From the NCBI GenBank assembly GCA_005281725.1, contig SSBO01000012.1, forward strand, positions 21,654,779 through 21,718,778: a stretch of DNA of 64,000 bases, given 5' to 3'. Source of the DNA: Wuchereria bancrofti. Its lineage: Eukaryota > Nematoda > Chromadorea > Rhabditida > Onchocercidae. Under the pieces are notes generated by a model. The model saw nothing but the letters and a program-made list of their open reading frames with translations. It did no database searches and had not been told where the DNA came from. Both the position numbers and the translations under genes were made by a program. Of this stretch, positions 49,693 to 62,226 are shown piece by piece; within the stretch, counting starts at the first letter, position 1, and each line of letters begins with the position of its first letter.

Positions 49693-51886
49693 TATAGACT
49701 GAGCTGCAAAATTTTTGTCTTATTTTTCTTTTTTATTCAAATTACATTTTAAGTTTTAGTTTGATTTAATTTTTAACAATAAAAAAAAAAAAAAACGAAT
49801 TCTTTCTTTTACAGCAACGATCGATCAATTCTGTGAGCATTTTATTATCTTTGATATGATAGCAATTATTCGTTGAAATAATTACTATCATATCAAATAT
49901 AACTAATTTAACTCATTGACTAATTAGTAGACACAAATAAGCATTTAAATGAAAATTGAAAAAAATTTTATATAGCAAAAGGAGAATGAAACAACTCTGA
50001 TAGAAATATTGCGTTTTCAATTTTCAATTCAAATCTAAATTCAATTTAATTTAATTCATAATGAAAAATTTTAAAAGATGACGTTTAACATTTCATGAAC
50101 GACTTTTGTTTGATAGTGAATGATTTTTGTTTGAAAATTTCAATGCGATCATAAAAAAAAAAGAAGATACGTTATCAGAAATTTAAAAGTTAAAATATTT
50201 TTATAAATTAAAAAGCCTAAAAATTCTTTCATAAATTTAAACATATGGAAATATTTATAATACTTAAAATACTTTTTTATTTGAATTATTTTGAATTCAA
50301 AGGTTTTAAAAAGTTAGAAAGAAACAAAATTAAAATGAAAAAATTCATTTTTGTTAGCAATTTTTAAAATGAAAAGATAACAATTGATACTTTTTTTTTT
50401 CGAAGTTCCTTTATCTTTTTCATTTTTCTTCTTTTCTCTCCTTTTTCTTCTTTTCCTTTTCATTCCATTACCCTTTTCACCTTTTTCTTCATCTTTTTCC
50501 ATCCTATTTTCTACATGTTTCTTTTTTTAGGCTATTTAAAAATGAAAATTATTTTGCATCGATGTGTAATACATTGCACCTAGACAGCTGTACAAGCATG
50601 AAAATACAAAAGAACGAAACTTTTTCACAGTTTATTTATCAATCATAGCCAAATATGGCCAATCACTATTATTGGCCAATTATTATCACTGAGTTTACAG
50701 CCAAATATGGCCAATTATTACTAAGTTTACAGCCAAGTATGACTAATTACTATTACTAAGTCTATAATTTAGACATAATTTAGTAGAATTAATTAATGGT
50801 AAATGTTTAGATTATTAAAATGGCATAAAAAATATTGAAAAAAAAAATTTTTATTTTGAGAAAAATATTGCATAAAATTTGATAATCATAAAATTGTATT
50901 ATTAATAGCTAAATTAATTGGACTAATTGTAATAATTTAATAAATCATAAAGAAATGTTAGAGATTAATAAAATTTGTAAAATAAGCATATTACTAAAGA
51001 TAGAAAAAAAAACCATGAAGAACCATAAAAAAAAAAATAAAATTAAAATAAACAATAACTAAAAATTAAACATTATGGAAAAATTGACCTTTCGTTATTT
51101 CTATTCCATCCAGAAATTTCTATGTACTTAGAATTTTTTTCATTTATTACAAATTATTTGCTATTTTTTAAACTTTATCTTTAGAGGAAAAAAAAATTTT
51201 TTTAATTTTTTGTATCAAATAATTTTTTATGAAAATTTTCATAGTATTGTAAAATTGTATTTTCATTGATAACAGAAACAATAAGAAGAAAAACTGCAAT
51301 AAAAGATGGAAAATAATCAAATAAGTAAATCGTTTTTTTCCGTTAAATTAATTTTTCTTTTTTTTTCCTTCGAAAAAACTTTGAATAAGATTTTTTTGTA
51401 AAATTAATTAGTTCCACTTGAAAAAAAGATGAAATTTTAATAGTAGTATTTCTCTATGAAATTAATTACAGCTATTTAAAATGAGAATAAAGTTAAAATC
51501 GAAATACTAAAAATGCTGTTAAAATGTTTTATACTTATCTGTTAGTTGTAAGGACCTAAAAAAAGCTTAAAATTGTAAATTTAGTAAAAATTTACTTCAT
51601 TTAATCTAAAATATTTTTTAGTAATTGTTCTCAAAAGAAAAAGAAAAAAATGCTTTGGTTATTTTGTTTATTTACTTATTGTTTTTGCTTATTTTAAATT
51701 AATATTAATTAATGCTTGAAATAATTTTTAATTTGGGTTAAAAAATACAATATTGATTGATTTCAAAAATAAAAAGGAAGCCTAAATCAACGATTTGCGA
51801 CATTCATATGCAAATTTATTTACTTCGAAAAAACAAATTTATTTGATTTAAATTATTGCGACAAATCATTTGCATGCTTCTATCAA
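49693..51886. other. Intergenic region between divergent genes
   Basis: About 2.2 kb between the Ig-domain gene (-) and the BTB-BACK gene (+), so it should hold both promoters. It contains a diverged CCAAT-rich minisatellite (50644-50765) and otherwise AT-rich sequence. I see no exons. Confidence 0.6.
50644..50765 (+). repeat. CCAAT-bearing minisatellite with hairpin
   Basis: Three diverged units contain AGCCAAATATGGCCAAT (the third reads AGCCAAGTATGACTAAT), followed by a TTACTAAGTTT-like spacer. In the first unit TGGCCAAT (50656-50663) and ATTGGCCA (50671-50678) can pair as an 8-bp stem with a 7-base loop. Several CCAAT/ATTGG motifs occur in both orientations, which would suit NF-Y-like binding in a shared promoter. 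That role is inference. Confidence 0.65.
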
Positions 51887-54800
51887 ATGTGGTACGGCAG
51901 GTCGCAAGAAGGCGTGCCGCAATTGCAGCAGCGACTAGCGTTGGACGTTGTTTGGGTTGTACCAGGCGATATTCGCAAATATTATTTGCAGGTTTTAATT
52001 AATTTAATTGATCGTTATTAATTACTAAAAAATCATATTTATATTTAAACACAGAAAAAAAGTGTGAAGGAAAAAACATGAACAGTGTTTAGCAAATTTT
52101 CAAATTATTTCTTCAAAAATCATATTTATGGCTATTGAAAAAATTAATTCAGATGTTGATAAGAATATTTGAAATATTTTAAATTAAAAATTTGAAGTTT
52201 CAGTTTTAAACTAAAAAAAATTATTGTTTCATATTCATTCTTCTTTTACATTGTTATAATAGTTAATAAATTATTTAACAAAAAATTGAATATGTTAAAT
52301 TTTTTTATACGATAATTGTGCAACTAATTTAGTCTGTATTAGTTTTATTTTATTACTTGTAAACATTTTTGTACTTGCACTAAACTAATTGTTGAAAATT
52401 TTCAATGAATTGTTATGATTTTATAAAAAAATTTATGAAAAAAACTTTAAACGTAAAATAATAAATTTTGCTAAAAAAATATTTTAATGATTTATTTAAA
52501 TTAAATAATTTCAAAGTTTTTCTTGACTATATTTAACAATTTTTTTTTCCTTTCATTTAAGGATGAATTGCGTACTGACAGATTAGAAGCTGAAGTATAT
52601 TTAAAGTGGTCAGCAAATATCGGTTTAAAAAATCAAGTAAAAATTGTACTTGAAAATGGATATTCATGTAATGCACCTGCATGTTTACTTGCTGCATTCT
52701 CCGATATTTTCCGCAAGCTTATTTCATCACAAGTATTATTAATATAAATGAAATTATAATTGAATTAATTAATATTTGTTGTGTAAAATTTTGTAATTGT
52801 TTAAATATTTAATCATTTCTTTTCTTTTTTTTTTAGTTCCCAGTAAATCATATGTATTTTTATCTTTTTAAAAAAAAAAAATATTCCATAAATATCTTTT
52901 TTTCAAAACATTTGATAAAAGTCTCGTGGAAAATTCCACAAACATTTTGATATATGATAAGTGGTTTTTATCATATCATTAAATTCATCCTAAAATATCA
53001 AATAGACTTTATATATTGCGTATTATCAAATAGTCATTCAGGATAGAAGTGAATTGATGAAATTAGAACGAAAATATGAAACAATTTAAATAAAAATTAA
53101 TTAGCTAATTAGATTTTGATGCATACCTGTCATACCTGAATAAATTTTTGAACTAAATTATGATTTATCACTAATATATGAATTTTATTCATCTATAACT
53201 ATAGCATTTTGATAATTTTAAAAGCTAGCCTAATAATTAAAAGAAGGATTATATTTAGGCATCACAGGAAACACTGTCATCCGGTAAAGAAATTATAGTT
53301 CATTTAAATGGTATGCCAAATATTACGAATGCCGGTCTCTATAATGTGGTAGCTTTCATTCAAAATGGACAAATTAAATTTTTAGAAACTGAATTGGAGA
53401 ATGTTTTAATAGCAGCTAATGATCTTCGAGTAAGTATGTCAAATTTAACTTAATAATAAAGAATTTAGGAATTAAAATACTGCTTTTTTTTTAAAATGAA
53501 ATCGAGAAAGAAACAGTTGACAAAGTCAAATAGATTAAAGATAGGCGAAAAGAGTAGAAGGTAAAAAAAAAACGAAGAATTGATAAGATAATAAGTAATC
53601 AAATAATCAAGGTGAAACCGTTAGAAAGAAATTTTTCCGGAATACAAATGGAATAACTATCCGAATTCCGGAAATATACATTAAAAAAAAATTTTCAAAT
53701 GATATGGAAAAAAATTGCAGTGATTAAAGAGACAAATATTCTTTTTAATAATTAAAATAAATGATAAGCAAATCTCTTAAACCAATAAGATTATAGTTAT
53801 GCATAGATATTAGTTATGATCAATAGATATGATTGTGTTTACAGTTAAATTTTTATTAAAAAAAAAAAAAAAAAAGTTTTCAGGTGACTTCATTGGTATC
53901 ATTGATTTGTGAAGAAATGGCTGCACGCATATTAGAAAATACGTCACCACCAATTTCATTACTTTATTCTGCTGTTGCTTGCTTACCTTCGTTTGTTTAA
54001 TTAACTTTATGTCAATATTTACCTGTTCAAAGTTTCAAAGCTTCTAGAAAATTTTGTTATCTTTTGATTAAAAAAAAAAAGAAAGAAAGGAAATCCAAAA
54101 TTTATACTAAGAGAGGAAAAAGTCTAATTTACACCAAGAAATTTTGCTATAATCTTGAATGTGACAGTAATATTACTCTCAAAGAATTATTATTACGAAT
54201 AAATATTATCGTAATTTTTTCCTTACCATTAATTTTTATCTTGCATTTAGGCAATCACAGTATCGTAATATGGTTGTTGATGGTGCAGCAATAAAATTTC
54301 ATGATATTCTGGCAAGCCCAGAATTTTTAAAAGTAAAAAAAAAAAACCATATTACAAAAAAAAAAAAAATGATAATAATTTCTTCTCTATATTTTTTCTT
54401 TTTTGTTTTCATTGTCATTTCAAGCAATTAATTAACTGTAAAAAAGTTTTTTTTATTAATTAAAAAAAAAGAAAAAAATAGAAAAATTGCTTAAATTTAA
54501 AAAACTAATTTTTCTCTCTCTCTTTTTTTTTAAGTTATCATTCGAAATGCTTTATGCACTCATTTCTTCACCGGTATTACAAGCACCTGAATGGGTATTG
54601 GAAATTTATGAAGCAGTCATATTTTGGCTTCAAAATAATCCGGAACATATTTGTTATGCGCCAGCTCTTTTAGATAATGTTAATTTCAAGGATATTGTTC
54701 ATATGACTGATAATGTTTGTTAATTTGTTATTTATTTATTTCTATTTGTTTCATTTAATTTTTTAGAAAGTTTAAATTATAAACATTATTAAAAAGATGG

Positions 54801-56296
54801 CAAATAAATTATTAAAGATGAAGAAAATAAGGGTAGGATTAATACAAGGTAAGATAAAACATGATAAATGGCATTACATAATAAATGTATTATTATGATA
54901 AGTAATTGAATTTCAAATTAAAATTTTTATAAATTCGAAAAAAAAATTGTTTTTTATCTTTGTTTTTTTTTTTTTAATTTTCTAGCGTCATGAAATAATG
55001 AAGAAATCATTGGAAGTGCCAGATTTGGGACCAATTGTGCAACTCTTTTTAATGGATGCAGTTTACGCTAAATTTGTGGTTTCCACTTTTTTATTTTTTG
55101 AATTTTTTTAAAAATATGTCAATTTCATATCATGAAAAAAAAAAAATTTGCAATCATATAAATTTATATATTGAAAATGTTTGTGAAAGAAAATGAAAGA
55201 TTAAAATCATAATATGATGAAATTAATTATTAAAAATTTAGAATGAAATAGCTACTTAAAATTTTAATTATAGGATCGTTTAATGTCACCACAAAATCGC
55301 AATCAACCATTATCATCGTCCATCTATACAGTCTCTGGTGCAGAAACTGCAGTTGCACCAACTTCATTAAGAGGAACATCAGGATTAGCACCATCACCTC
55401 TTGGATCATATATCATTCCACCTTTTGATTCGATATCATCTGCAACAACCAGAAGTATTAGTAATGAAACATCCGTATCAGTTGACAAAAATTGGCGTCC
55501 AGCTCAACAACTTCCAATAGGATCTGGTAGTTCTCGTAATCGAACAGGTTATCAAAACAATCTTACAAATAGTGCAATTTATCTAACCCAGCAAAAGATT
55601 AGCGATAATGGACGACAACTTTGGTCTAAAATTTTAGCTCAACAACCAAAGCATTTGTTTAAAAGTGGAAATGTAACAAATGAAATGGTTCCATTTCAAA
55701 GTAGCACTGTTCCTTCAATATTACCACCAAAAAACTCTTATGATTCGATTTGTACGGTAATTACAGCACGTAATGGTCCGGTACTTACCTATTCAAATAT
55801 TCCTATTACTACTACTACTGCTCCTGCTGCTGCTGCTATTGCTAGCGATGGTGGTACTGGTGTTATCGGTGGTGGTGTTATTGGAACTGGTGCTACTGGT
55901 AGTGCTGTTATCGGTGGTAGTACTATTAGAGATGGTACCATTACTGGTAATGGTACTATTGACGGTGGTGGCAGTGCTGCTGATAATAATGGTACTATTG
56001 GCGGTGGCGGTGGTGTTATTCGCGGTGGTACTATTGGTGGTGGTGCTATTAACGGTGGCGCTATTGACACTGGTGGTAGTGGTGGCGGTAGTGGTGAACA
56101 GGAAGCATCAGGTGCTATTACAAGCTCTCAAACACTAGAATCAGCTGAAATTCGAACAAGTAGCAGCCAAGAGTCGGCATCAAGTTCGAAACGACGACCT
56201 AAATTTGAGCAAATTCCATTACGAACTGAACCGCCAAAAAGTCGCAAAGAATTACGTAAGGAACGACAGGCACGTGAAAAAGCTGACACGAAGTGA
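51887..56296 (+). CDS. BTB-BACK domain protein with Gly/Ile/Thr-rich low-complexity tail
   Basis: Predicted Cul3-type adaptor or scaffold, without Kelch repeats. Exons 51887-51991, 52562-52732, 53259-53429, 53884-53990, 54251-54332, 54535-54714, 54986-55078 and 55274-56296 agree in phase and give 643 residues. The BTB domain spans about 48-155 (VKIVLENG, ACLLAAFSDIFRKLI, VLIAANDLRV). The BACK domain spans about 195-300, with WVLEIYEAVIFWLQNNPE. The last exon holds half the protein. It starts Ser/Thr/Pro-rich, then (about 55800-56100) has a Gly-Gly-x repeat tract with many GGT codons, and ends in a basic Arg/Lys/Glu-rich segment. First exon: ATG at 51887 is the only plausible start; its coding sense is less certain than the rest. 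GC content of the last exon is higher than that of the surroundings. Specific function not recognised. Confidence 0.85.
55800..56100 (+). repeat. In-frame GGT-rich minisatellite in the BTB-BACK gene
   Basis: Degenerate GGTGGTACTATT/GGTGCTATT-like units run through about 300 bases and encode Gly-Gly-x with Ile, Thr, Val and Ala. The opposite strand therefore reads Pro/Ile-rich open frames, which are shadows. Such tracts vary in copy number between individuals. Confidence 0.75.
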
Positions 56297-58333
56297 TTAA
56301 AAATGATCAATGAATTATTATTTTCTTATATAAATTTCAGATTTAATCGCCATCGTACTATCATAGCATTTTTTTTTCTTCATTTCCCAATATGCTCATT
56401 GTAATTTTAAGAAGAAAAAAAAATTTTTTTTTTTTTATTTAGCCGTAAACATACTAAATTATAAATAAATTAATCAAACTTAGTAATTATGATAGATTTC
56501 TTAATGTAAAAGAATCTTTGATTGGTTTAATTGTTTGGTAGAGAAAATGAAACAATATTTTTACTCTTATCAAAGCAAAAGAAAAAACACGTATTCACGT
56601 ATCATATAATGATGGATTTCACGTTACTTAAACTGTTAATCTTTAGCTTAGCACTGTTAGCGTCATAATGTCCAAACGTAAGATTCAACTTAAAATTCAT
56701 ATTTAAATTAATAATGATTCCTAATATGCTAAATTAAAGAACAAATCATAATATTTCCAATTTCAATTACAATATCGGAAGAAAAGAATACTAAAACAAA
56801 AATAATTCAATAATATTGCTTTATGATTGAAAAATCTTAAATTTCCAAAAAAAAAAAAATCAGTTGAAATTTCTTGTTAAAATTTAAATTCCAGTTGCCT
56901 AATAAGTCAAGCCAAAATGTACACGTGTGTATGTTGAAATAACTATGAATTTGAATATTTTACTTCAAATTCTGATAAATTCAAAATGAAATCTCACATC
57001 ATTTTATCAGCAAATTAATTAGTACTTTCTTTTTTCCTCTTCAAATTTTATTTTGCCAAAATAATCATTGCAAACATTCAAATAAGCAAAATAAGTTTAA
57101 CAATTAACTTTCAACCAATTTTTGCGTTCTAAATGATGAGAAAATTAGCTTGATTTTTCATAATTATTTCCTGCTAGTAATCTCGATCTTTTAATTTTCG
57201 AAATTAAACTTAAGCTGCTTTCATAGAAAATCATAATCATCTTTATCATCATCATTATCATCGTTATCACCATCATCCATTTGGATAATATTCTGAAATA
57301 TCATATCAAATAGCAATATTTTGAAAGATTTAATTTAAATCAAAAAGACAAATATTATCTCATACTGATCAATTTCAATCCGATAATCCATTCAGCAATT
57401 TAAACCACTGATATTATCATTGATCTTTTCCCATAATTCATATCTGTTATCAGTTATATTGTGACATTTCTAATGTAACTTCAAAAAGGAAAAAAAAAAC
57501 AAAGAATCGAAATTCGAAAATTTAATTCATTAATTGAAAATTACATACAAAATTTAAATTCATCAATTCGTGTCGAACAGTATTCTCTTTATTAGCCTTA
57601 TAGTAATGTTAGCAAATTATTAAAAATTTGATAAAAAGATAATTAATTCATTAGATATATTTAGAGTTAGCTATTATTAATTCTTACTGCAAAAATGGAA
57701 GAAATTTAAAAAAATTAATTAAATTTGAAAAATATTTTAATGCAGAGATTGTGAGTATGAAAATACTATAACAAAATGAGATGCACTTGTGCCAGTGATT
57801 GAGAGTAAGAAGAAAATATGCTAAAATTTGAGGAGAGAACAAAAATTGATGAGATTTATGAGATAGTATATAGTGATAAGTGAGAAAAGACGACGAAATT
57901 ATTAAAGTAGCAGCATTTATTGCTACTTAAGTTCCACAAATTTGTTTGTATATTTCGATTTTACGTGATATAAGTGACGTTTACGTGTTCGTACGCTTTG
58001 TAACTGCGATTATTTTATGACAATTGTTACTGTGTGGTTTTTCTTTATGACAATGCCTTTTCGTCATAATTACTATATTTAGCATTTATTTAATTACACG
58101 GCTGGGCTATTTATAGTTTTGCAATAATGCAATTAATTAAATACTAATATGATTTCAGTAATTTAATTCATACAATTAATATAATGTAATTATTCGATTA
58201 TCATCACATAAATATATGATAATTGAATAATTATGTCAGTTGTACTTTTTTTATTGTTAAATTGAAAAATGTTTATGGTGAAATTTTTAGATGATGAATT
58301 AATGCTAAATTTAATAAATTACGAAATACAATA
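56297..58333. other. Intergenic region, no gene seen
   Basis: Two kb between the BTB-BACK and F-box genes, both on the plus strand. It contains a short ATC-type repeat (57240-57285) and otherwise AT-rich sequence. I found no exon or RNA gene. Confidence 0.6.
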
Positions 58334-61300
58334 ATGGATATCAGTGAGGATGAAGAGAATGTGATACAAACAAAAGAGATCTATTCGATAAGATTTGATT
58401 CGACAGATATCGACGATCATATACATTGCACATATTGCTTCTGTGTTAATTGTCAGTACAATCGGTGTGCATTACGTTCATGCCCGGAATGTCACGCAAT
58501 TTTGCATGGTTGTAAACTTGAAGATCATTTGCTAATTTGTGCTAAGGTTAAATTATTTTTATTTGATAAATTAGTTCTGTATATGTAACAGTCAAGCTTT
58601 ATCGAGTTATGCAAATTTCGAAAATGATAATTATGCATATAAGACGTAATCGTATGAATTAAATAAAACTGAAAATTTGATGGATAATGCCTTTATCTAT
58701 CTTCAGGAAAAGATATGTGAAGCAATTTAATAGCTAGGATAGGAAAAACTGACATATGGATGTTTTCAGCGATAATTTTTGCTATTATGTAAAGATGTGT
58801 TTTGCTGAATGATAACGCTGGAATGTATTAAGCCTAAAAATTGATGAGAAATGAATATTAAAAATTGATGAGAAAGATTTCCTGTAGTTATATTTGTTAT
58901 ATTTAGCCTTCTTTGAAAATATTGTCAAATATTAGAGAAAGTGCTGCTGTCTAATTCAATATTGGATACTTTTAGTACACATTACTATTTCTACGTTCCA
59001 TAGTGTATTTAATCATAATCATTAGTCTAAATTTAGACAAGAATATAGCTAATGCCTTTTAGAGGTCGTAATTCTTAAAATTATCGGATCATTTTTGAAT
59101 GCTATTATGATTTAAGGCCTACGTTTCGTGCTTATGCGCAGCATTCGGTTGTCCAGTATTGCTACGACGTGACCGAATGTCACAGCATTTAAAGCATTGC
59201 TGTGCATCTGCAATATGTTGTGCCGTACAATGGAATAGACGAACGCTTAGTAATCATGCAAAACGTAAACTGAAACGTTTCGCAAAAGGTCTGGAACGAT
59301 GGGAAGTGAAACCTGAAATAGATGACCGTGAAATTGATATTTGTGCCGCACTGGTTGATCAGGTTTCTTTTCACGTCGGCTTACTATATTTGGATGAATT
59401 TAGATGTTAATTGAGTAGAGTCAGCTTGTTTGCTTAAAGGTTTTGTTGTTGCAGAATTATAGCATTCATTCGATATACCAATTTTTTAATTTGTGATTGT
59501 TTTGTATTGAAAAATATTTCTTCTGTATTTGTTCTTTTTTTTTAGGAAGCAGTCGTCGATTCTTATCAGATAAGTCGCAAAGACCGGAAACGTCTAACAG
59601 ATTTCCAGAATCCATGTCATCCATTGATGCCACTGAGGTTATCGCTTGAAAAGTTATCTCGTTTTGCAGACGAAGACAGCAGTGACGAAGAAAACAGACA
59701 AAAGGTTTTCTGAAAAGCTTTTAGTTATAACTTAGCCTTTAGTTATAACTTTTCAGATTGTCTCTTTGAGGTAATTCTATGCATGTTTTAATGTACTTCT
59801 AAATGATAGTAATGTCGATGGATGCAATATGGAAGCTGAAAGATGGACATATATTGAAAAGTATAACTTATTATTCACTATACGTTTATTTCTATAGCTT
59901 TAAGTGATGTGAAATAAAAATATCTAAAAAGCCCATCCACCTGTTGGTTGAGGGTAATAAGTAAATATAGACTAATATTATAATGTACAAGGATTTCATA
60001 TATTCACTTAATTGCTTTTTAGGAAATTCAGTTGAAACTTAAACGTTCTCCATTTGAAAATTGTTATTTGTGCAAACTTGATCCAGCTAGTCAACATCTT
60101 CACGTATTGGGTAATATCAGTTTCGAAAAAAATGAAAAAACTCCGGAGGAAGTGGTACCGCCGGTTAAAATGTCACTTTTGCCACCCTTCTACGAAATGA
60201 GGCATTTATGCGTAAGTTTTAAAAAATGATATCTTTACCTATGAAATGCTTGTGCACTGTCTTATCCAAAATCATTCCGATATATTTTCCGTTAAATGTA
60301 GAGTGCAAATTTAAGAATTCTAAATTCTACATTTTAATATGATCGCAAGAGAAAAGACTTTCTTATTTAATGTCATTAGCAATGAGCAAAGCAATAAGTC
60401 AGAGATCATTGAAATTTGGAATTTCTATTAATTAAAAAAGTATAATAGTGAATTATCGATTATTATATGTATTCATTATTTTCTATTTGTAACAATAAAC
60501 ATTATTTTGAGGCATATTTACTATTACATATCGTTCTCGCTGCTAATCTTGAACCCATATAATTTTATTTAACATTATAGCTAAATATTGGACGTGAACG
60601 TTTTTCGGTATTCGCACGAAAAGGTGAGAATATGCCATATGTTCAAAAAGGAATTTCAATATATACATTTTGCTGTAACGAAAGTTTTCGTCGTGATGAA
60701 TATTGTACACATTATGAATTATCACATATGGGAGTTGATGACTGCATAGTACGTTGTCCGATGTATATCGATGGATGCCCATTTTATTATTGCAAAGCTA
60801 AACCATGCTGGGGCGAGTTAAGGTTTCCTGTTTGTTTATGTGTTATTTTGTTTTAAATTTCCTATCATTTATCTTTTCCACTACCGAAAGCTTGGATGAT
60901 AACTCTGATTGTCTCTGAGATAGACGGCCTAAGAAGTCTCATATGTAATTAAATTCTTTACGTTAGGTTAACTGCTATTAAATGATGTATTAATAAGGTA
61001 GTTTATAATCATATTTTATAGCGATTTTTGGTTTTCATAATTTTTTTTTTCCTGTGTTACGAGGATAATTCTTTTTTTTTTTTTTGTTTTGAGATTAAAG
61101 ATTTATATGTTATTGATTTAAAAAAGTCTGATTTATTTCATTCTTTCCAAAAAAAAAAATATTTTTTTTTTTAAACAGATATAATCGCTATCTGAATTGT
61201 GTTGTTCATCGTCCACCCGAACCATCGGTTGTACAATCTGATAACTCACCATTGTATGATTTGCCACCAATAATGCTAATTGAAATTTTCCAATATTTGG

Positions 61301-62226
61301 ATAGTGCATCATTGCGTTGTTTATCATCAACATGTAAACATATGCGATTGATGTGTTTCAAAATTGCTTCTGACTCTGCAATGGTACACATCAAATGGGA
61401 ACGATCCGAAAGTGGAAATTGGTCAGAAAAATGTTTTGTAAGTTATTTCAAATTTGAATTGCATGAAAATGATTGCATCTTATTATTTGAGAGAATTCAC
61501 TTTCCTCTAGCTTTTTTCTAACACCGTTATCAGAGTGCAACTTTGTGTAAAATAAACTGACCATTATTTTTCCTAGGCTTGTGAACGAAGCTGATGAGCA
61601 AGTTAAGAACATGTATTCAAATCTATGTATGATTAGTTTTTATATAGTTGTTTGATGGAAACATTTATAGGATGCTGTAGAATTTATTAATTTATAGTGA
61701 TTAGAGAAGAGTAATCAATTTCGAGTAGTTTGTCAAGATAGCCATATCAGGTAGATGCTTTGGTTTTTCGGTTTTTCACTTCCTACTTAATTTATTTATC
61801 TAATCTTATTCTCTAAACTGTAATTACGAAGTAATCAGAGATGGTATCTCTATTTTATATTTCAGGACAAAATTTTCCGTCTTTTTAATAGTTACAAAAA
61901 AGTTATGAAACTTAGTAAAGTTAATTTGCCATAAAAATACTGTATCAATGTCAATGTTCTCTATCAATTTAAAGGTTTTTTTTTTTTTTTTATAGATATG
62001 GGAATTCAGTAAATGTCAAAAGCCAATTAATGAATGGAAGAATGCGAGTACGACTGTCTTGAGCAGTCATTTATCTGATTGTAAATTTAATGTTCCGGAA
62101 AAATTCAATCATAATCGTGTCGCATTACTTCCAGCTGTTAGACAGTCTTTTTCGGAAACGATTCATCCTATTGGAGGTCGAAATCAGCGCCGTATCGAGC
62201 AAATTGTGCAATCTATTAGGTTTTAA
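58334..62226 (+). CDS. F-box protein with TRAF-type zinc finger, FBXO30/FBXO40-like
   Basis: Predicted substrate receptor of an SCF (Skp1-Cul1) ubiquitin ligase. Seven phase-matched exons, 58334-58546, 59117-59362, 59546-59704, 60023-60211, 60581-60822, 61179-61437 and 61996-62226, code for 512 residues. The N-terminus has a Cys/His-rich TRAF-like finger (CTYCFCVNC, CPECHAILHGC, FGCPVLLRRDRMSQHLKHC, then CCAVQWNR), the order seen in FBXO30. A second finger region near 300-345 reads CNESFRRDEYCTHYELSHMG and CPMYIDGCPF. The F-box spans about 375-412 (YDLPPIMLIEIFQYLDSASLRCLSSTCK in two halves). The C-terminus has VHIKWER and the WEFSKCQKPINEWK block, matching the FBXO30/40 end. It is shorter than human FBXO30 because the long middle region is reduced. 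Confidence is high for the family; the exact paralogue is not resolvable by eye. Confidence 0.9.

Noticed and set aside
51890..51955. Plus-strand frame resembling a CxxC-containing anamorsin-like fragment near 51890
   Set aside because: It hits a stop within about 17 codons. The other frame (MWYGRSQEG...) splices in phase to the BTB exon, so the Cys pattern is coincidental.
55789..56138. Long open frames in other frames and on the minus strand (Leu/Val-rich or Pro/Ile-rich)
   Set aside because: They are shadows of the GGT-repeat coding tract in the BTB-BACK gene.
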